Assembly (NCBI GenBank): GCA_039621445.1
Contig: CP154955.1
Location: 15,126,465 to 15,190,464 of the forward strand
DNA length: 64,000 nt
Direction of reading: 5' to 3'
Origin: Euglena gracilis
Taxonomy: Eukaryota; Euglenida; Euglenophyceae; Euglenales
A model generated the notes under the pieces. The model had not been told where the DNA came from and did not search any database. It saw only the letters and a list, made by a program, of their open reading frames with translations. Below, piece after piece: positions 23,618 through 36,400 of this stretch (position 1 is the first letter of the stretch; every line of letters begins with the position of its first letter). The translations under genes and the position numbers were made by a program.

Positions 23618-23680
23618 ACAAACAAACAAACAAACAAAACATACAAACAAACAAACAAACAAACAAACAAACAAACAATA
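23618..23680 (+). repeat. AAAC microsatellite
   Basis: Array of CAAA units. Confidence 0.95.
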
Positions 23681-23792
23681 GCCAGCAGCAAGTGAATCAA
23701 CAAAAAATAACGGGGCGAAACATAGCAAAAATAAACCGGCATATAGGGCAGGGGAACGGGGAAAGGGCGTGCGGGGCGGGGTGGCTCTGCAC

Positions 23793-23834
23793 CATCGCAT
23801 GGAAATCCTCCCGGAGGGACGCGAGGTCCCCGTG
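23793..23834 (-). CDS. exon HGDLASLREDFHAM
   Basis: A 42-bp exon between CCCAAG| (23834) and ATG|GTGCAG (23793), phase 0 relative to the 24666 exon. The frame continues open (VQSHPAPHALSPFPC) past the donor, so the exon may be longer. GC-rich, helix-forming composition. Family unknown. Confidence 0.45.
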
Positions 23835-24665
23835 CTTGGGGCGGGGCAGGGCGGGCCGGCGCCCACAGGGGTCCCCCGGTCAAGCGGGCACAGGCAGTGG
23901 GGGAGACCGGCTGGAGAGCTGTGGGTGGGCTACGGCCAGCGGTCACAGGACTCTGTGCTTTTTGGTAAACCCCCCCAGCGTACAGCCCCCCCCCCCCGTC
24001 GTTGTATTGGTGGGAGTTCAAGACTCTCAGGGGGGGTTGTGTGTGTGTGTGCGGGGGGGAAATCGATTGGGGGCAATACAAACTGCAACTGCCGTCAAAT
24101 GCCAATAATTCAGCAATGCACAGTTTTTGTGATGTCTCCCTGAATCGTGGTTTTGCCCCAAATGGCACCCTCAAGGGGCTTAGTTTGGAGGGGGGGACTT
24201 TAAGTTCAGGCAACAAAAACAAACCATGGGGCTTTGTATTTGGGGCTTGATAAGGGGGGGGGGGGTTACTCCCTGTCCGTGAGAATGGCTTTCTTTTACG
24301 ATCAAAAGGGGCATTTTAAGTTTTGCTCACGTTGGGGGGCCGTGAGCATGCATTGCCTTCCGCTTTCAAACAACAATTTGGTTGCAGCCACTGGGGGAGA
24401 GTCCCATACAGCTCCCGTTCACCTCCCACCCGCCCACGGTGTTGACCTGGGTCGACCAAGTTGGCCCGGGTTTGCCTGGGTTGTCATTGGGTTGACCAAG
24501 TTGGCCCAACAGAGGAGGGGTCAACTCAGAGGGGGTCAAGCGGCCCAACGTAACAACATGGGGGTGGGGCTCGGCACACAGTGGCATGGAGTACGCCGAA
24601 CGACGGCAGTGGCCGCCCGGGGACGGAGGCGGGGCCCACCCTGGGCAACAGGTGTTGCAGGGCAC

Positions 24666-24716
24666 GTGGCTAAGGGCCTGGCGGATCAGCAGCAGGTGGG
24701 CGGGGTTGATGTGGAC
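24666..24716 (-). CDS. exon VHINPAHLLLIRQALSH
   Basis: A 51-bp GC-rich exon bounded by AATCAG| and CAC|GTGCCC, phase 0 on both sides. It therefore joins the 25880 donor in frame. It encodes an amphipathic helix-like VHINPAHLLLIRQALSH. Family unknown. Confidence 0.5.
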
Positions 24717-25110
24717 CTGATTGGTGGCAGGGCGAAAGGGGGGGGGGGGTGAAGTTGCCCAACCTGGGGGAGGGGGTGTCGGAGGTGGTACTCACCCCCA
24801 TGCAGAGTATCAAGTGAGGGGGGGGGGGTTGGTCTGGACCCCCCTCTCCACTGGGGGGGGGGGGGCACCCCCCCCTTGTGCAAAAAAAAATATTGCTTTT
24901 TGGGGCCTCGAAAATGGCCCAAGGATCGCATTCCCGCACTGTTTTTTGAAAAATCGGCCAAAATATACACCGAACTTTTCATCTTTTCTGGTACGATGCG
25001 CTGGAAAAAATTTTGGGTTCCAAGGGGGGGTCCCGGGTTACCAGGAGGGGAAGGGTGTAGACCCACACACACGGACCACACCAACCACCCATGGTGAGTG
25101 TATGTCCTTA

Positions 25111-25270
25111 CAGTGCTGGAAATACACCAGAGTTGCGCACCCGGCCAGGCGGAGCAACACAGGAGCAGGAGCACTGGTGTAAGGGGTCCCTGGCCACTCA
25201 CCACACAGCAAACTCGTCAGAAGCGAAATTAGCACGGGCAGAAAACAGATCAGAAACCTTTGTGCAACTC
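25111..25270 (+). repeat. SINE-sized dispersed repeat, copy 1
   Basis: Begins CAGTGCTGGAAATACACCAG and includes CACCCGGCCAGGCGGAGCAA, GTAAGGGGTCCCTGGCCACT and a TGTGCAACTCGGGG end. It shares these blocks in the same order with three other copies in this window. Confidence 0.85.
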
Positions 25271-25879
25271 GGGGGGGGGGGTCTGGACCGACCCCCCCCC
25301 CCCCCTCGGTCCGAAGGGGGGTTGTCTGGACCCCCCTTCCCCTTGGGGGTGGTCTGAACCCCCCCACCCCCCCTGCAAAAACCACCACTCACTTAATACC
25401 CTGCCCCCCTACGGCGGGGGGGGGGGGGGGGGGGGGCTCCTGCGTGGCCTTGGGCTTTTCTGGCTACTGCTCCGAAGTCTTCGAAAGTGCCTTGACGACT
25501 GCCCAGGCACTTTTGGACTTGTGCCCTACACCCCCCCCGGGTCGGACTGGGCGCCTTGAAGTGCCTGCCCAGGCAGACACCCCCCCCCCGGGGTGTGGTT
25601 GGGCTGGCCTTAAAATTTAGCCTGGGGGGGGACGGCTGAGGCGGGCAGAACAGACGGAAAGTGCAAAGCCGTCCTCCAACACCACCCCAGCCCCGCCCCC
25701 AAATAAATGGGCAGCGCCAAATGGGTGGGTGCACGACGCTCAACGAAGTGTCGCACCGCGAGGAGTCCGAAACAATAATTCAAACAGCACTTAAATGGGA
25801 CGTCATGGGTGACCCCAAATATCCTCTTATGCCCCTCCCAACCCGGCCCTCAAAACCTCTGACTTCCTCGGCCCTGGAC

Positions 25880-26380
25880 ACATGCTTCTCCCACGTGGCA
25901 GCGCTTGCGCTGCCGCAGCAGACACATGGAGGGCGGGTTGGGCTGGCGGAGCAGCCAACGCTCCACGGCCCGCGTGTGCTCGATGTGCTTGGTCCCGTCC
26001 AGGCGGTGGCTTCCCGATGGGGTGGCAGGCCGAACCTCCCCTCCCCCCCCCCCCGGCAAAGACATCAAGGGGTCTGTGACAAACCCGTGATCTGCCCGTA
26101 GTCGCCTCGGCTGCAACCTTTCGTCGCGGCACGCATTTGGTTCCCGGCCGTCTCTCGGCTCAACTTGCCGGAAAGACGCCACGCCGTCCCGGCCCGCCGG
26201 CGGCTGTCCGCCGGTGGCGGCCGCCCAGCGAGGCCGCCGCCCGGCCTCGATCCAGAGGGGGCCGAACTGCTTCAGCTCGTGGACGATGACGGGGATGGCG
26301 GTGGGGCGGGGCTGGAACAGGGAGGCCAGGTCCAGGGGCCCCTCGGGGGAGCTGGAGGAGGGGGCCGCGGCCGAGTCCAT
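25880..26380 (-). CDS. first exon of a large unidentified protein (possible zinc-finger gene)
   Basis: An ATG at 26378-26380 opens a 167-codon GC-rich frame: MDSAAAPSSSSPEGPLDLAS, then VIVHELKQFGPLWIEAGRR, and later HRLDGTKHIEHTRAVERWLL and MCLLRQRKRCHVGEAC. A donor TGT|GTCCAG ends it at 25880. The C-x7-C-x5-C spacing at the end looks metal-binding, but the fourth ligand is not obvious. A short intron could also be removed around the C-run at 26041-26057 (possible donor CAA|GTTGAG at 26165). The next exon in phase begins at 24716. I do not recognise the family. Downstream GC islands on the same strand include a genuine CCCH finger at 18.6 kb, and treating them as one gene is inference. Confidence 0.6.
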
Positions 26381-26535
26381 GTTGGGGCCCTGAACGGGGG
26401 GGGGGGGCGGGAGGGGGGCAGCACACAGGTCAGCTGGAAACAGGTTTGTAAAACCGACGGTTTAGGACTTTTGGGTTGGCGGAAATCCTGGAGGGGGTCA
26501 GTTTGGACGGGGGGTCGGTTTCAGAGGGCGACTTC
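26381..26535. promoter_or_regulatory. putative bidirectional promoter interval
   Basis: This is the interval between the minus-strand ATG (26380) and the first plus-strand in-frame ATG (26536). It holds a G-run (26397-26406) and no recognisable TATA box. The role is inferred only from the head-to-head arrangement. Confidence 0.25.
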
Positions 26536-27324
26536 ATGTTTCTCCTGTCACAGCCAATGTCTGATACGCTTTCCACCGTCCTGCCCTCTTTTGCTTGTGA
26601 TGTGGAGCTGGAGGAATTGGGGTCGGACATGGCGAGCACCGCCTCTGAAAACGAATTATGGTCGGTACGCGATGGTGCACTTGGTACGCCTTTGTTTGCA
26701 TTCCATCATTCGCTTCAAGTCCAATTATCGGAAACAATCGCCTTGGCGATGCATGGCAAGGGGAAATTGACTGCAGCCGACCAGCGTATTGCCATGAACC
26801 TCCTTGTTGCAGAAGCTCATCTTGAGACTCTCAATTATGCCTCTTTCTTCTGGTTGCACGAGAAAATTGTCTGCCGAGTTGGTCGTCCAAAATCAATGAA
26901 AATCCCACCCAACCACAAAATCCCCCCATCAAAAAAAGGGAGGGGTTCCAGAACACCACCGGATGCACCACACAACATGCCGATGACTCTGCATCTAGCC
27001 ATTCAACAGCCTGCTTTTCCAAATGGGAAATTTTTGCAGAGGGTGGACACTTCCAGTTCGCATCCCAATGCACGAAAGGGGCATGCTCACAAGGACATTT
27101 AACCAACCCTCCACTAAAAGTTCGCTCAGTTTCAATACATCCACACCTCACCCGTTAATGACATCAAACCTTTCACCTTGCCTTCCTTTGTGCACAACCC
27201 TTTGAAAGAAATTGTCAAAAAGTTTGATGAGGAAGTTTGGGCTTCCAGCGAGGAGTCCATTCCACTGTCACCTGTGCCGCCAACCAAAGAGCGCTCCATC
27301 CGCTCATATTTCATGCAAAAATAA
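26536..27324 (+). CDS. unidentified plus-strand gene, divergent from the 26380 start
   Basis: From the first ATG in frame (26536) the frame runs MFLLSQPMSDTLSTVLPSFA, then LWSVRDGALGTPLFAFHHSL, ETIALAMHGKGKLTAADQRI and NYASFFWLHEKI. This has low simple-sequence content and a protein-like mix. After about 26870 a C-rich segment (26895-26960) breaks the sense. A different frame then reads FSKWEIFAEGGHFQFASQCT (27010-27070), and a third reads DIKPFTLPSFVHNPLKEIVK through EERSIRSYFMQK-type sequence to a stop at 27322-27324. Introns or frameshifts must link the three parts. The family is not recognised; a host gene or a decayed transposon protein is possible. Its 5' end lies about 155 bp from the divergent start codon at 26380, so a shared promoter region is likely. 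Confidence 0.5.
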
Positions 27325-27469
27325 CCATTCGATGAGCTTGGACGCTCTTTCTGTTGGCGGCTTCCATTATGTTGTGCATGTTTGTCATCCAACTTGCCAT
27401 GGGTCGGTGTATTATTTGGGTTGAAATTCTGCAATGGGTCGGTTTGGAAGGGTAGGTCGGTTTAGCAGG

Positions 27470-28136
<667 letters not shown>

Positions 28137-28894
28137 TAAATGTATATTAAACGTATACAGGTTTTTAACGCTGGGGGGGGGGGGGGGTCCAGGTGGTTAC
28201 TGCCGCCAGACCCCCCCAGAGGGCCTTGTGGGTTCCCCACTGGAGGGGGGTGTTTGGCCATTTTTTGTTGCAGACGGCTGTGGTTCCGGCCAGAGACTTT
28301 TTCAACACCGGGGGGGGGGGGGGCACCCCCCCCGGGGCACCCCCCTTCCTACCCCCTGACTTCCGTTCGCGCCGAAAAAAGGGCAGGGGCAGTGTGGGTT
28401 GGACCACCCCCACGAAGCCACTCGTGGGAGGGGAGCGGGGCAGCAGGATCTGCCCCCAGCCCTCCCCCCCAAGAGCTGAGAAATATCTGGAAAATGGCAC
28501 CCCTGGCCAAGCGTGTGCAGGAAGTCCTGCTGGAGGGAGGGGGAGTCGCCCTCAACACAGCAACGCGCAAACGAAGGAATTTTTTTGATCAAAAATGGGT
28601 GGCGTGGCCAGTCCCCCCACCTGCCAAATGGGGGGGATCACCAATGGGGTGGCCTCTTCTCAGCAAAAAGAAGACTGGTGATTCTTTCCAATTTCCATCC
28701 CCATTTTTGCCAAATCATCTATCAAGGTAAGGGATCACAGTCAATTCAACGGTGGCACAAAAGTTCATGCAACATGGGGTTATGGGGTGTATGTAGAAGA
28801 AAAGGACCTCACTGACACAAACCACAGCACAGGAGAAAAGGGCGGCTTGAAATTTGATGACTACCAAGCACCTTTGGTCAGCCATGCCCTTGGG

Positions 28895-28933
28895 CCCAGC
28901 ATCGCCCAGCATCGCCCAGCATCGCCCAGCATT
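28895..28933 (+). repeat. GCCCAGCATC decamer repeat
   Basis: Tandem GCCCAGCATC units. The same decamer recurs in 29872-29975, about 1 kb away. Confidence 0.85.
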
Positions 28934-29224
28934 GCCTTTGAAGCCCTCGGTGGTGTACCTTCTGTACCTGCATCCACTCAGATGCCGGCATCCAGAGCAT
29001 CCACTACAGCATCTGCATCCACTCCATCCACCATTGTCCACTTTTGGTCATTAACCCACTTGTACAACTTTTGGCTGCTTTGGCCACTTTTGGCCACTTT
29101 GCCCAAGTTCACCCACCTTTGGCACCTTTTGGCTTGCGGCTGCTACTAGATTTGTTTTTGATTGCTTCTAATTGCTTTCTGGCCACTTTTTAATGCTTTG
29201 GGTCCCTTTAAGACCACTTCGGTC

Positions 29225-29495
29225 TCTGGTATCTGCACCTTGTCCAGTGTCTGCATCCATTGCACCTTGTCCGGTGTCTGCAGCCATTGCATCTTGTCTA
29301 GTGTGTGTATCTTGTCCAGTCAAGTAGCTGAATCTTGTCCAGTATCTGCATCCACTGCATCTTCTCCAGTATCTGCATCCACTGCATCTTGTCCAGTGTC
29401 CGCATCCACTGCATCTTGTCCATATCCGCATCTTGTCCAGTATCTGCAACCACTGCATCTCGTCCAGTATCCGCATTTTATGCATCTTGTCAAAA
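29225..29495 (+). repeat. minisatellite CATCTTGTCCAGTATCTGCATCCACTG type
   Basis: About ten degenerate units of GCATCTTGTCCAGT plus TCTGCATCCACT. Confidence 0.88.
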
Positions 29496-29871
29496 TGTCT
29501 GTATCCATTGGCTCTCAACCAAGCCAAAATGACCACAAAAGCCCAAAAATGACCGCCAAAGCCCAAAAACGACCCCAAAAAGCAACCAAAAAGCAACCAA
29601 AATGACCTAAAAAGGTTGATAAAAAACGTCAACAGTGTCCACAAAGCATTGTGAAAAAATACCCAAAATCACGAAAATAACATAAAATGGCCAAAAATAC
29701 CATAAAAGTGCTCATATTGACCCAAATTGCCCAATATTTGCACAAATCAATGCAAAATAACACCCAAAATAGCAAAAAAATTATCCAAAATCACCAAGAT
29801 GGGTGCAATATTGGAGATTTTTAGGGAAATTATCCTGAAAATGGTATAATTCTGAAAAATACACAAAAAAG

Positions 29872-29975
29872 CCAGCATCGCCCAGCATCGCCCTGCATCG
29901 CCCAGCATCGCCCAGCATCGGAACCCCACCTCGGGTCTCCAAAAGTCCAGCATCGCCCAGCATCGCCCAGCATCA
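29872..29975 (+). repeat. GCCCAGCATC decamer repeat, second cluster
   Basis: Two blocks of GCCCAGCATC separated by GGAACCCCACCTCGGGTCTC. Confidence 0.85.
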
Positions 29976-30278
29976 GAGGTGCTTGGTGACTACTGACTAG
30001 GCAGCGATCTTCCTCTGTGTTCACAACTTTCATAATGTGCGGCATACATGCTTCAGGGGGAAAAAACGAACCGAAGAAAGCTCCGTTTGTTCCCGGATGT
30101 TTCAAAGACATGGCCCCGACGGAGGGTCAGAGGCACAGCAGGGGGGAGGGTGGCTTCTCTGGAATGACTTACGGTGGCAGGTGGAGCACCAGCGGACTGT
30201 CCGCCTGCCCCTGGCAGTCGGCTGAGGTGTATGGTACAAGGCGGAGGCAGATGGGGTGGGGGGGAGGGGCAACGGCCC

Positions 30279-30405
30279 CTACAGCTTCGCGCGGGGGTGG
30301 CGGCGCTGGTAGTCCTCCGTGAGGTCGCGCTTCAGCACCTTGAACGCCACGTTGCGGGGCAGGGCGGGGACGACCTCCAGGTCCTTCAGCCGCTGGAACT
30401 TGGCC
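30279..30405 (-). CDS. acyl-CoA synthetase terminal exon with C-terminal catalytic lysine region
   Basis: A 127-bp last exon after GACCAG|. It encodes [20 protein letters not shown], then [13 protein letters not shown] and a short basic tail, with the stop TAG at 30279-30281. The family motif is 'LP.T.sGKilrreL' with the adenylation Lys. Here the Gly before that Lys is replaced by Phe ([11 protein letters not shown]) while the Lys is kept. The replaced residue is unusual and worth checking against relatives. Confidence 0.93.
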
Positions 30406-33400
30406 CTGGTCCGGGGGTGGGGGGAAAGGTCTCCGTCCCCACAAATCCCCCATTTGAGTGCGCTGGGCCCAAATAAGTGGCACACCCCCACAAGCAGGGA
30501 ATTTCTTAAGGACCCCCCGGGGGGGGGGGGGTCCAGCCTCCGGCTGGCAAAAAGGCTGCTGGCTGGATTTGAGCTGCTGGCTTGACCCCCCCCAGGGGGG
30601 AGGGGGGGGGGGGGGGGGGGTCCAGGGCTGGAGGGGGCTGGGCTGGGCTGGGTCGGTGAAAAACAAAATTTTCTAACACATTTTTGCCATTTTCGACATT
30701 TTGGTGGATGGAGCTAGATCAAGGCTGGGAGCTGTGATGGAGGAAACTGTGGTGAGGGGAAAAAATTCAGGGATAGGTGAGCTGGGCAGCCCAGTTGGCT
30801 GGCCAGCCTGCGGCCGGCTGGCCCGGCCTTCGGCCGGCTGGCCCGGCCTCCGGCCGGGCTGGACCCGACTTTATTTCAGTCGACCCCGGGGGGGGGGGGA
30901 TCCCAGCCCGAATTTGGGCTGCTGGCTGGATTTGAGCTGCTGGCTGGCTGGACCCCCCCCCGGGGGTAGGGTACCCTCCGGCTTAAGAAATTCCCTGCCC
31001 ACAAGTCCGAAAGTGAAGTCCAAAAAAAGTGCGCACCCCCCCCCAAAAAGCCACTGTGCATTGGCCCACGTTCGGGTTCGGCCCAAATCGGTGTCACGCC
31101 CCGGAGGATCTGAAACTTCGGTCCGATAATGGGCCCACCCTGTGCACCTAAAACGGGGGGGGGGGTTACCATATGGGGAGGATTTGCCCCACCCCTCCGC
31201 CCAGTGCTACGCCAAACGCTGCCGTCTTCTGTTTGCCCAGACTGTGCTGTAAGTGGCAAATGAAATGCGAGAACAGAGGGGGGTCGGCACCCACCAGATT
31301 CCTTTGTGCGGGCAGACCAACTTTGGGGGGGGGGGGGCGATGTTGATCCCCCAAAACGTTTGGGGGACCGACGAAAAAAAAATGGTGGGAAACCCAGTTC
31401 TCCACCACAGCAATGTGCAACGTGATGAACATTTTCGATCAAAAATCGGCGCACCGGGAAAAAATGAGACGGGGTGGGGCGGGGGTGGTTAGACCCACAC
31501 CCACCAGGAGGCGGGGGTGTGGGCTGGGACTCACCAACATAACGCGATGAGAAAGTTTGGAAATTGGTTGGAGGAAACAAACCCGACGCGGGCGTTCACC
31601 CAGGCCTTCAGCTCGGCAGGCAAGATGGTGCCCTTCGCGTCAGGCTTCAGAATGACCGCAGCAATAGCTGCCTGTGGGTGGTGGAGGGGGAGGGGTGAAT
31701 GGCTCGAAGGGGGGGGGGGATGGCAGAGGCAAAGTCGGTGCAAAAAAAACAAAAAGCCGCACACACGTTTATAAGTTGTACGCAGAAACTCAAGTTGCAG
31801 GGAAGGGGAAAGGAGACAGTACAATAAAAAAAATAGGCACCTTGCACCATGATATATTCTCCATGATCCACATTTAGTCTGCGGTGCACAGCAAGATCGT
31901 GGCAAAAGCAAGCAGGCGAAGGAAAAGCTCCAAATCCTCGGAAGAAGGCAGGGCGGCGGCAGTGGCCCAGGCGGCCGGGAGCCGGGCAACACCTCCCCCC
32001 ACTTGTCGTCCGGAACGCCGTACACAGCGGACTCCAGCGACGCCGGGGCCGCACACCGTGGAAGGGGGGGGGGGGCTGGCCGGTATATAAAAGCGCCACC
32101 CACCACCACCCAACTTGGGTTTCTGGGTTTCCCATTCAGCCCTGGCAGGGGGGGGGGGTTCGGGGTTCCCGTGCCGCTCCGGGCACGGCGGGGTGGGTGG
32201 CAATGATGCTCTCGATGTCCTTCGGGTACACGTTGACGCCCCCGCTGGGCGGTGGAGGGCGGTGGAGGGGCTGGGCAGGAGCCTGGCTGGGCAATGTGGG
32301 AACCCTTGGCTGGGACGGGGTTGGAACCACCGACCAGGGCTCCAACCATGGCCAGGTGGGGAGGTCAAAGACGGGTCATACTGACGGGCTCATGTCAAGT
32401 GGATGAGGCGTTTTGCCGAGTGCCAAGCATGTGGTAAATGTTAGGTGTTTCAAGAAATCACTGTCAGTTGTGTTGTCCTTACAGTCCTTTGTTCTTCAGT
32501 CACCAAAGAGGAATGGGCCCATGTCCAGGAATCCTAGCAGGACCTGGCAGAAACCCACATCACTCTGGAGAGTTGTGTGCACAAACCCTTTAGATGCCAA
32601 TGAAGGATGGCCGCTTTCCCTCCTCTGCTTCCTTTCTGTCGGCTGTTTGGGCCAATGGAATTTCTTGAACGCAGGAACCCATAACAACCTTCATTGCTGG
32701 GGCCACCAAGAAAAACAGCAGAGCATCTGAGCAAAAGCAGAGAGGACTCGGGAGGCTGGAGGAATGGAGGGCCACCTGATGATCATGTCCTTCTTGCGGT
32801 CCACAAGCACCAAGAAGCCATCGGCGTCCAGGTACCCCAGGTCCCCCGTCCGGATCCAGCGACCACGGGCATTCTCGACGAACAGCTCCGCCGTCAAGTC
32901 TGGCCTGGCAGGGAGGAGGAAATATGTGGGTCGTGGAATCCCCACTCCTCTTTTTGCATCAAGACTTAACTTTTTCGTCTTCAACGTCATCTTTGGCAAC
33001 AAATCGACATTGTATATCTGCTCTCAGCATTTATGGAAGAAGCTTTTGGCTGGGTCTCCCCGGGCTTTCCTCACAGTTGTGAAGCCAGGCTATCCTGAAC
33101 CCCCCCTGAACCCCAATAAATGCACGAGCACCACAAGGACTGATTCTGGCCAAATTCTGGGCCGGATAACGGTTTGAAGAGTTTTCGGTCGGTTTTTTGG
33201 GGGGGTGTTTTGGGTGGGTTTTGGGTGGGTAGGTGAGTGGGTGGGTGGAACCCCTCCCCCCAGGGAGGTGTGGTTGGGTAGGTTTTCTAAAAAAAAAGTG
33301 GGTGGGTTTGGGCCCAGAAAAAAAAGTGTCCCCCCCGGGGGGGGGGGGGGGCAAAATGAATCTATGCCCCCAACCCCCTTCCTGTTTTCCCATTGGCATA

Positions 33401-36400
33401 CATTTTCAGGCCAAAATTTTTCTTCGGCTTTTTGACACCGAAGAATTTCCTTGCTTGGTGCAAGGAGTGATTTTGTTTGCGTCCCTGATAATGTGCAGTG
33501 CCTCAATAAGTTCGCAATGAGTTGCCTGGAGGTCGGAAACTGACCAGACTGACCCATGATGCACCCCCCCCCCCAGGGGCAGCCACCAGCCCCAACCCGC
33601 CCACCCAGCCACCCTCAAAAACCCACCCACCCACCCCACACTCACACAGAACACACAGGTGCCAAGCGAGTCTATGGTGGTGACAACTGGCCCCCAACCC
33701 ACCCACCAGGGTTGGGGGTTTGCCCAGCCCACCACGCGTTGGGTTTCCAGATCCGGTCTGGCCCTGAGAAAGGAGGAGGACAGTGGAGGGAAAAGGGCTG
33801 GGAACCATGTGGAGAAAAGGGAAAACTTTTTCCCGGAAACTCGAAATTCGGGGGGGAGACCTTGGAGGCGGGGGCCAAACCCGGGAAATGGAGGGATGCT
33901 GTGCAGTTTTCCACCAGTTCTTCCGTCAGCCCCAACTTCTCCTCCCCCCACAGCCCCACAGTACTTTCGGAGTGGCACAAAAAGCAGTCCCCAGTCACAT
34001 AATATCAATTCCACGATTTCAGAATGAGAGGAGGGGGCCATTTGGGGACAAGGTGAATTTGTGGTCCTCCAATGAAGTGCCAGCACTTCCCTAACATTCA
34101 CCGGGGTTTGGTCGCCGGCACCGCCAGTGGCACACCGACCGTAGTACCCGTGCGTCATGACGCTGCCCTGGCCGTAGATCTCCCCCACCTGCCCCGGGGG
34201 GAGCGGGTTCCCCGCCTCGTCCGCGATGTAGATGGAGGACGACGGCGTCTGGCTGTGCCCGACGGACTTCGTCTGGCGGGGACAAGACAAAGAGGACGAG
34301 CCAGGCCGGGCGTGAGAGGCAGGCTTGGGTTCTCTCAACCACGGGGGAGGGTTCGGCCTGCTTGGGGGAGCCTGCCCAAAACAGTCGCATTTTGGGGGCG
34401 GGGGAGGGCCCACAGGTGTGAGTCCAGATCCCCTTAAATCTCTTTTGAAAATGCCACTTTTTGCCACGGTCCCCAGGGGTGGGGCACAGGGGTTTTTTTA
34501 AGACCGGGGGGGGAGGGGGGGTCCCCCCCACCCACCCACCCTCTGGGGGGCCCCCCCGGGGGGGGAGGGGGTCCTGGGGGACCCACAAAAAATGGCCGAA
34601 AAATTCGCGAAAAGTGCTAAAAATAGAATTTTTTCGGCGCCTGCGGCGCCGAAAAGTATATCCCACCCCCCCTCCGGGGGGACTCCCCCGGGGGGGGGGG
34701 GGGGGCTCGGCCGGACCCACCCACCCTACCTCCCCCCCCCGGGGGTCCAAACTTAAAAAAATCCCTGGTGGGGCATATAGCACTAAGTTTTTCCACTAAA
34801 ACCCCCCGGGGTTGGTAGGATCTGCTTTGCTTGGTCAGCCAAAGGGGGGTTAATAGGTGGGAAGGGGGGTTAGTAGGTCAAAGAATTGATGGTCAAACCC
34901 CATATGTATGATTTTTGGCAAATGTCATGAAAAACATCATTTTCCGCTTTTTTTTTGGCAAAGATATTGTGAAAATGCCATCTTCATAATATTTGGGTCC
35001 CAAAAATTTGGGAAACTCAGCTTTATAGGGGGCTAGAAGCAGTAAAAACTCATTTTCCTCATTTTCTTTCACCAGAGGGGATTGGCTTCAGACTCTGCTG
35101 GGGGTGTGCAGGGTGGCGAATGCAAGGACTTTGTTGCCAGATTTTCCTTTGGGGGGGGGGTCGGGCAAGGGGAGAAACCAATTGGACAGATAAATAAATA
35201 CCATGCCAAAGCTGTGCAAACGCCATTCAGAAAAGATCTCTTCACAAAATCAAAAAAACACTGAGCATGAAATTGGGCTGAGCACGGAGCATCAAAATCT
35301 CATCGCGTGAATTCAAAAAAAAGAGCCAACTTTTTCATACATACATACACATATATGTATGTGTGTATGTATGTGTAAGTATATATATGTATGTATGTGT
35401 AAGTATATATGTGTATGTATGTATACAAACATATACTGTGTATACATATGTGTATATATACACATGTATATTTATACACATATGTATACAGACATATGTA
35501 TGTCGACATATGTGTATGTATGTGTATATAATATATACAAATATGTATGTACATATATGTACGTGTGTGTGTCATTCAAATTCTGATACCAAAACATTGA
35601 AAAAATTGCCACCAAACAGGATGAGAAGAGCATTGACTATCAGGTCAGTATTAATGCGTAACGTTAAAAAGTCCTGATGACATGCGATTGCACGCTTCTT
35701 TGTTATGATCTGTCAGAAGCATATGATGACGGCATCAACCAACACCAACGCCACACCGCTTTATTTATTAAATTACTCTCACAAATAACGACAAAGGAAA
35801 ATCCATCAGGTTCCTTCATTTTCCTTCATCCTTCCTTTTCATTTACGCGCCATTGGTATGTTTTGTCCCGGTGTATCAACGCACTAATGGTCCAGAGTTG
35901 AAAACAGCAATAGTTTCCCTTTCCGTTGCACACTGTCCAATTCATCCCAATTGAGGTTATCATCCAGTCTTTGGAGTTGCAGATCGTCCAGTTGACCCTT
36001 TCATCAGTAAAAATTCCGTTTTGTTTCAATGTGGTAACAGATAAGTTGTCATTGAGTTGTAAGAAGAGGACATATTGCATAAAAACTGGATTGAACATGA
36101 AATCCAGGTCGACGGTTTCGCTTTGAAGGGACTGTGGAAGGGGATTGTTTGGCACATCCACAAGGAAGCGACCAAATAGGCATTTCAGAACCCGGATGGT
36201 ATTTGGGCCAACACACCTCAAAGCAAGGGTATCATACCGCCTTTGGTGGTTTGAATTTTTGCTGCTTTCATGGCCATGCGGATTATTCATTTCTTGCAGC
36301 AAAAAGCCTGCAGCCCAGCACACCTTGGACAGCACACAAGACCGGTCCAGTACTGTGTGGGGTCCCTCCGTCAGCCCATACAACTCAAAAAGACGGTCCG

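Noticed and set aside
25880-26009. A CCCH finger completed by the next exon
   Set aside because: C-x7-C-x5-C is followed, after the in-phase splice, by V-H-I, which puts His at the wrong spacing; only the 18.6-kb finger fits.
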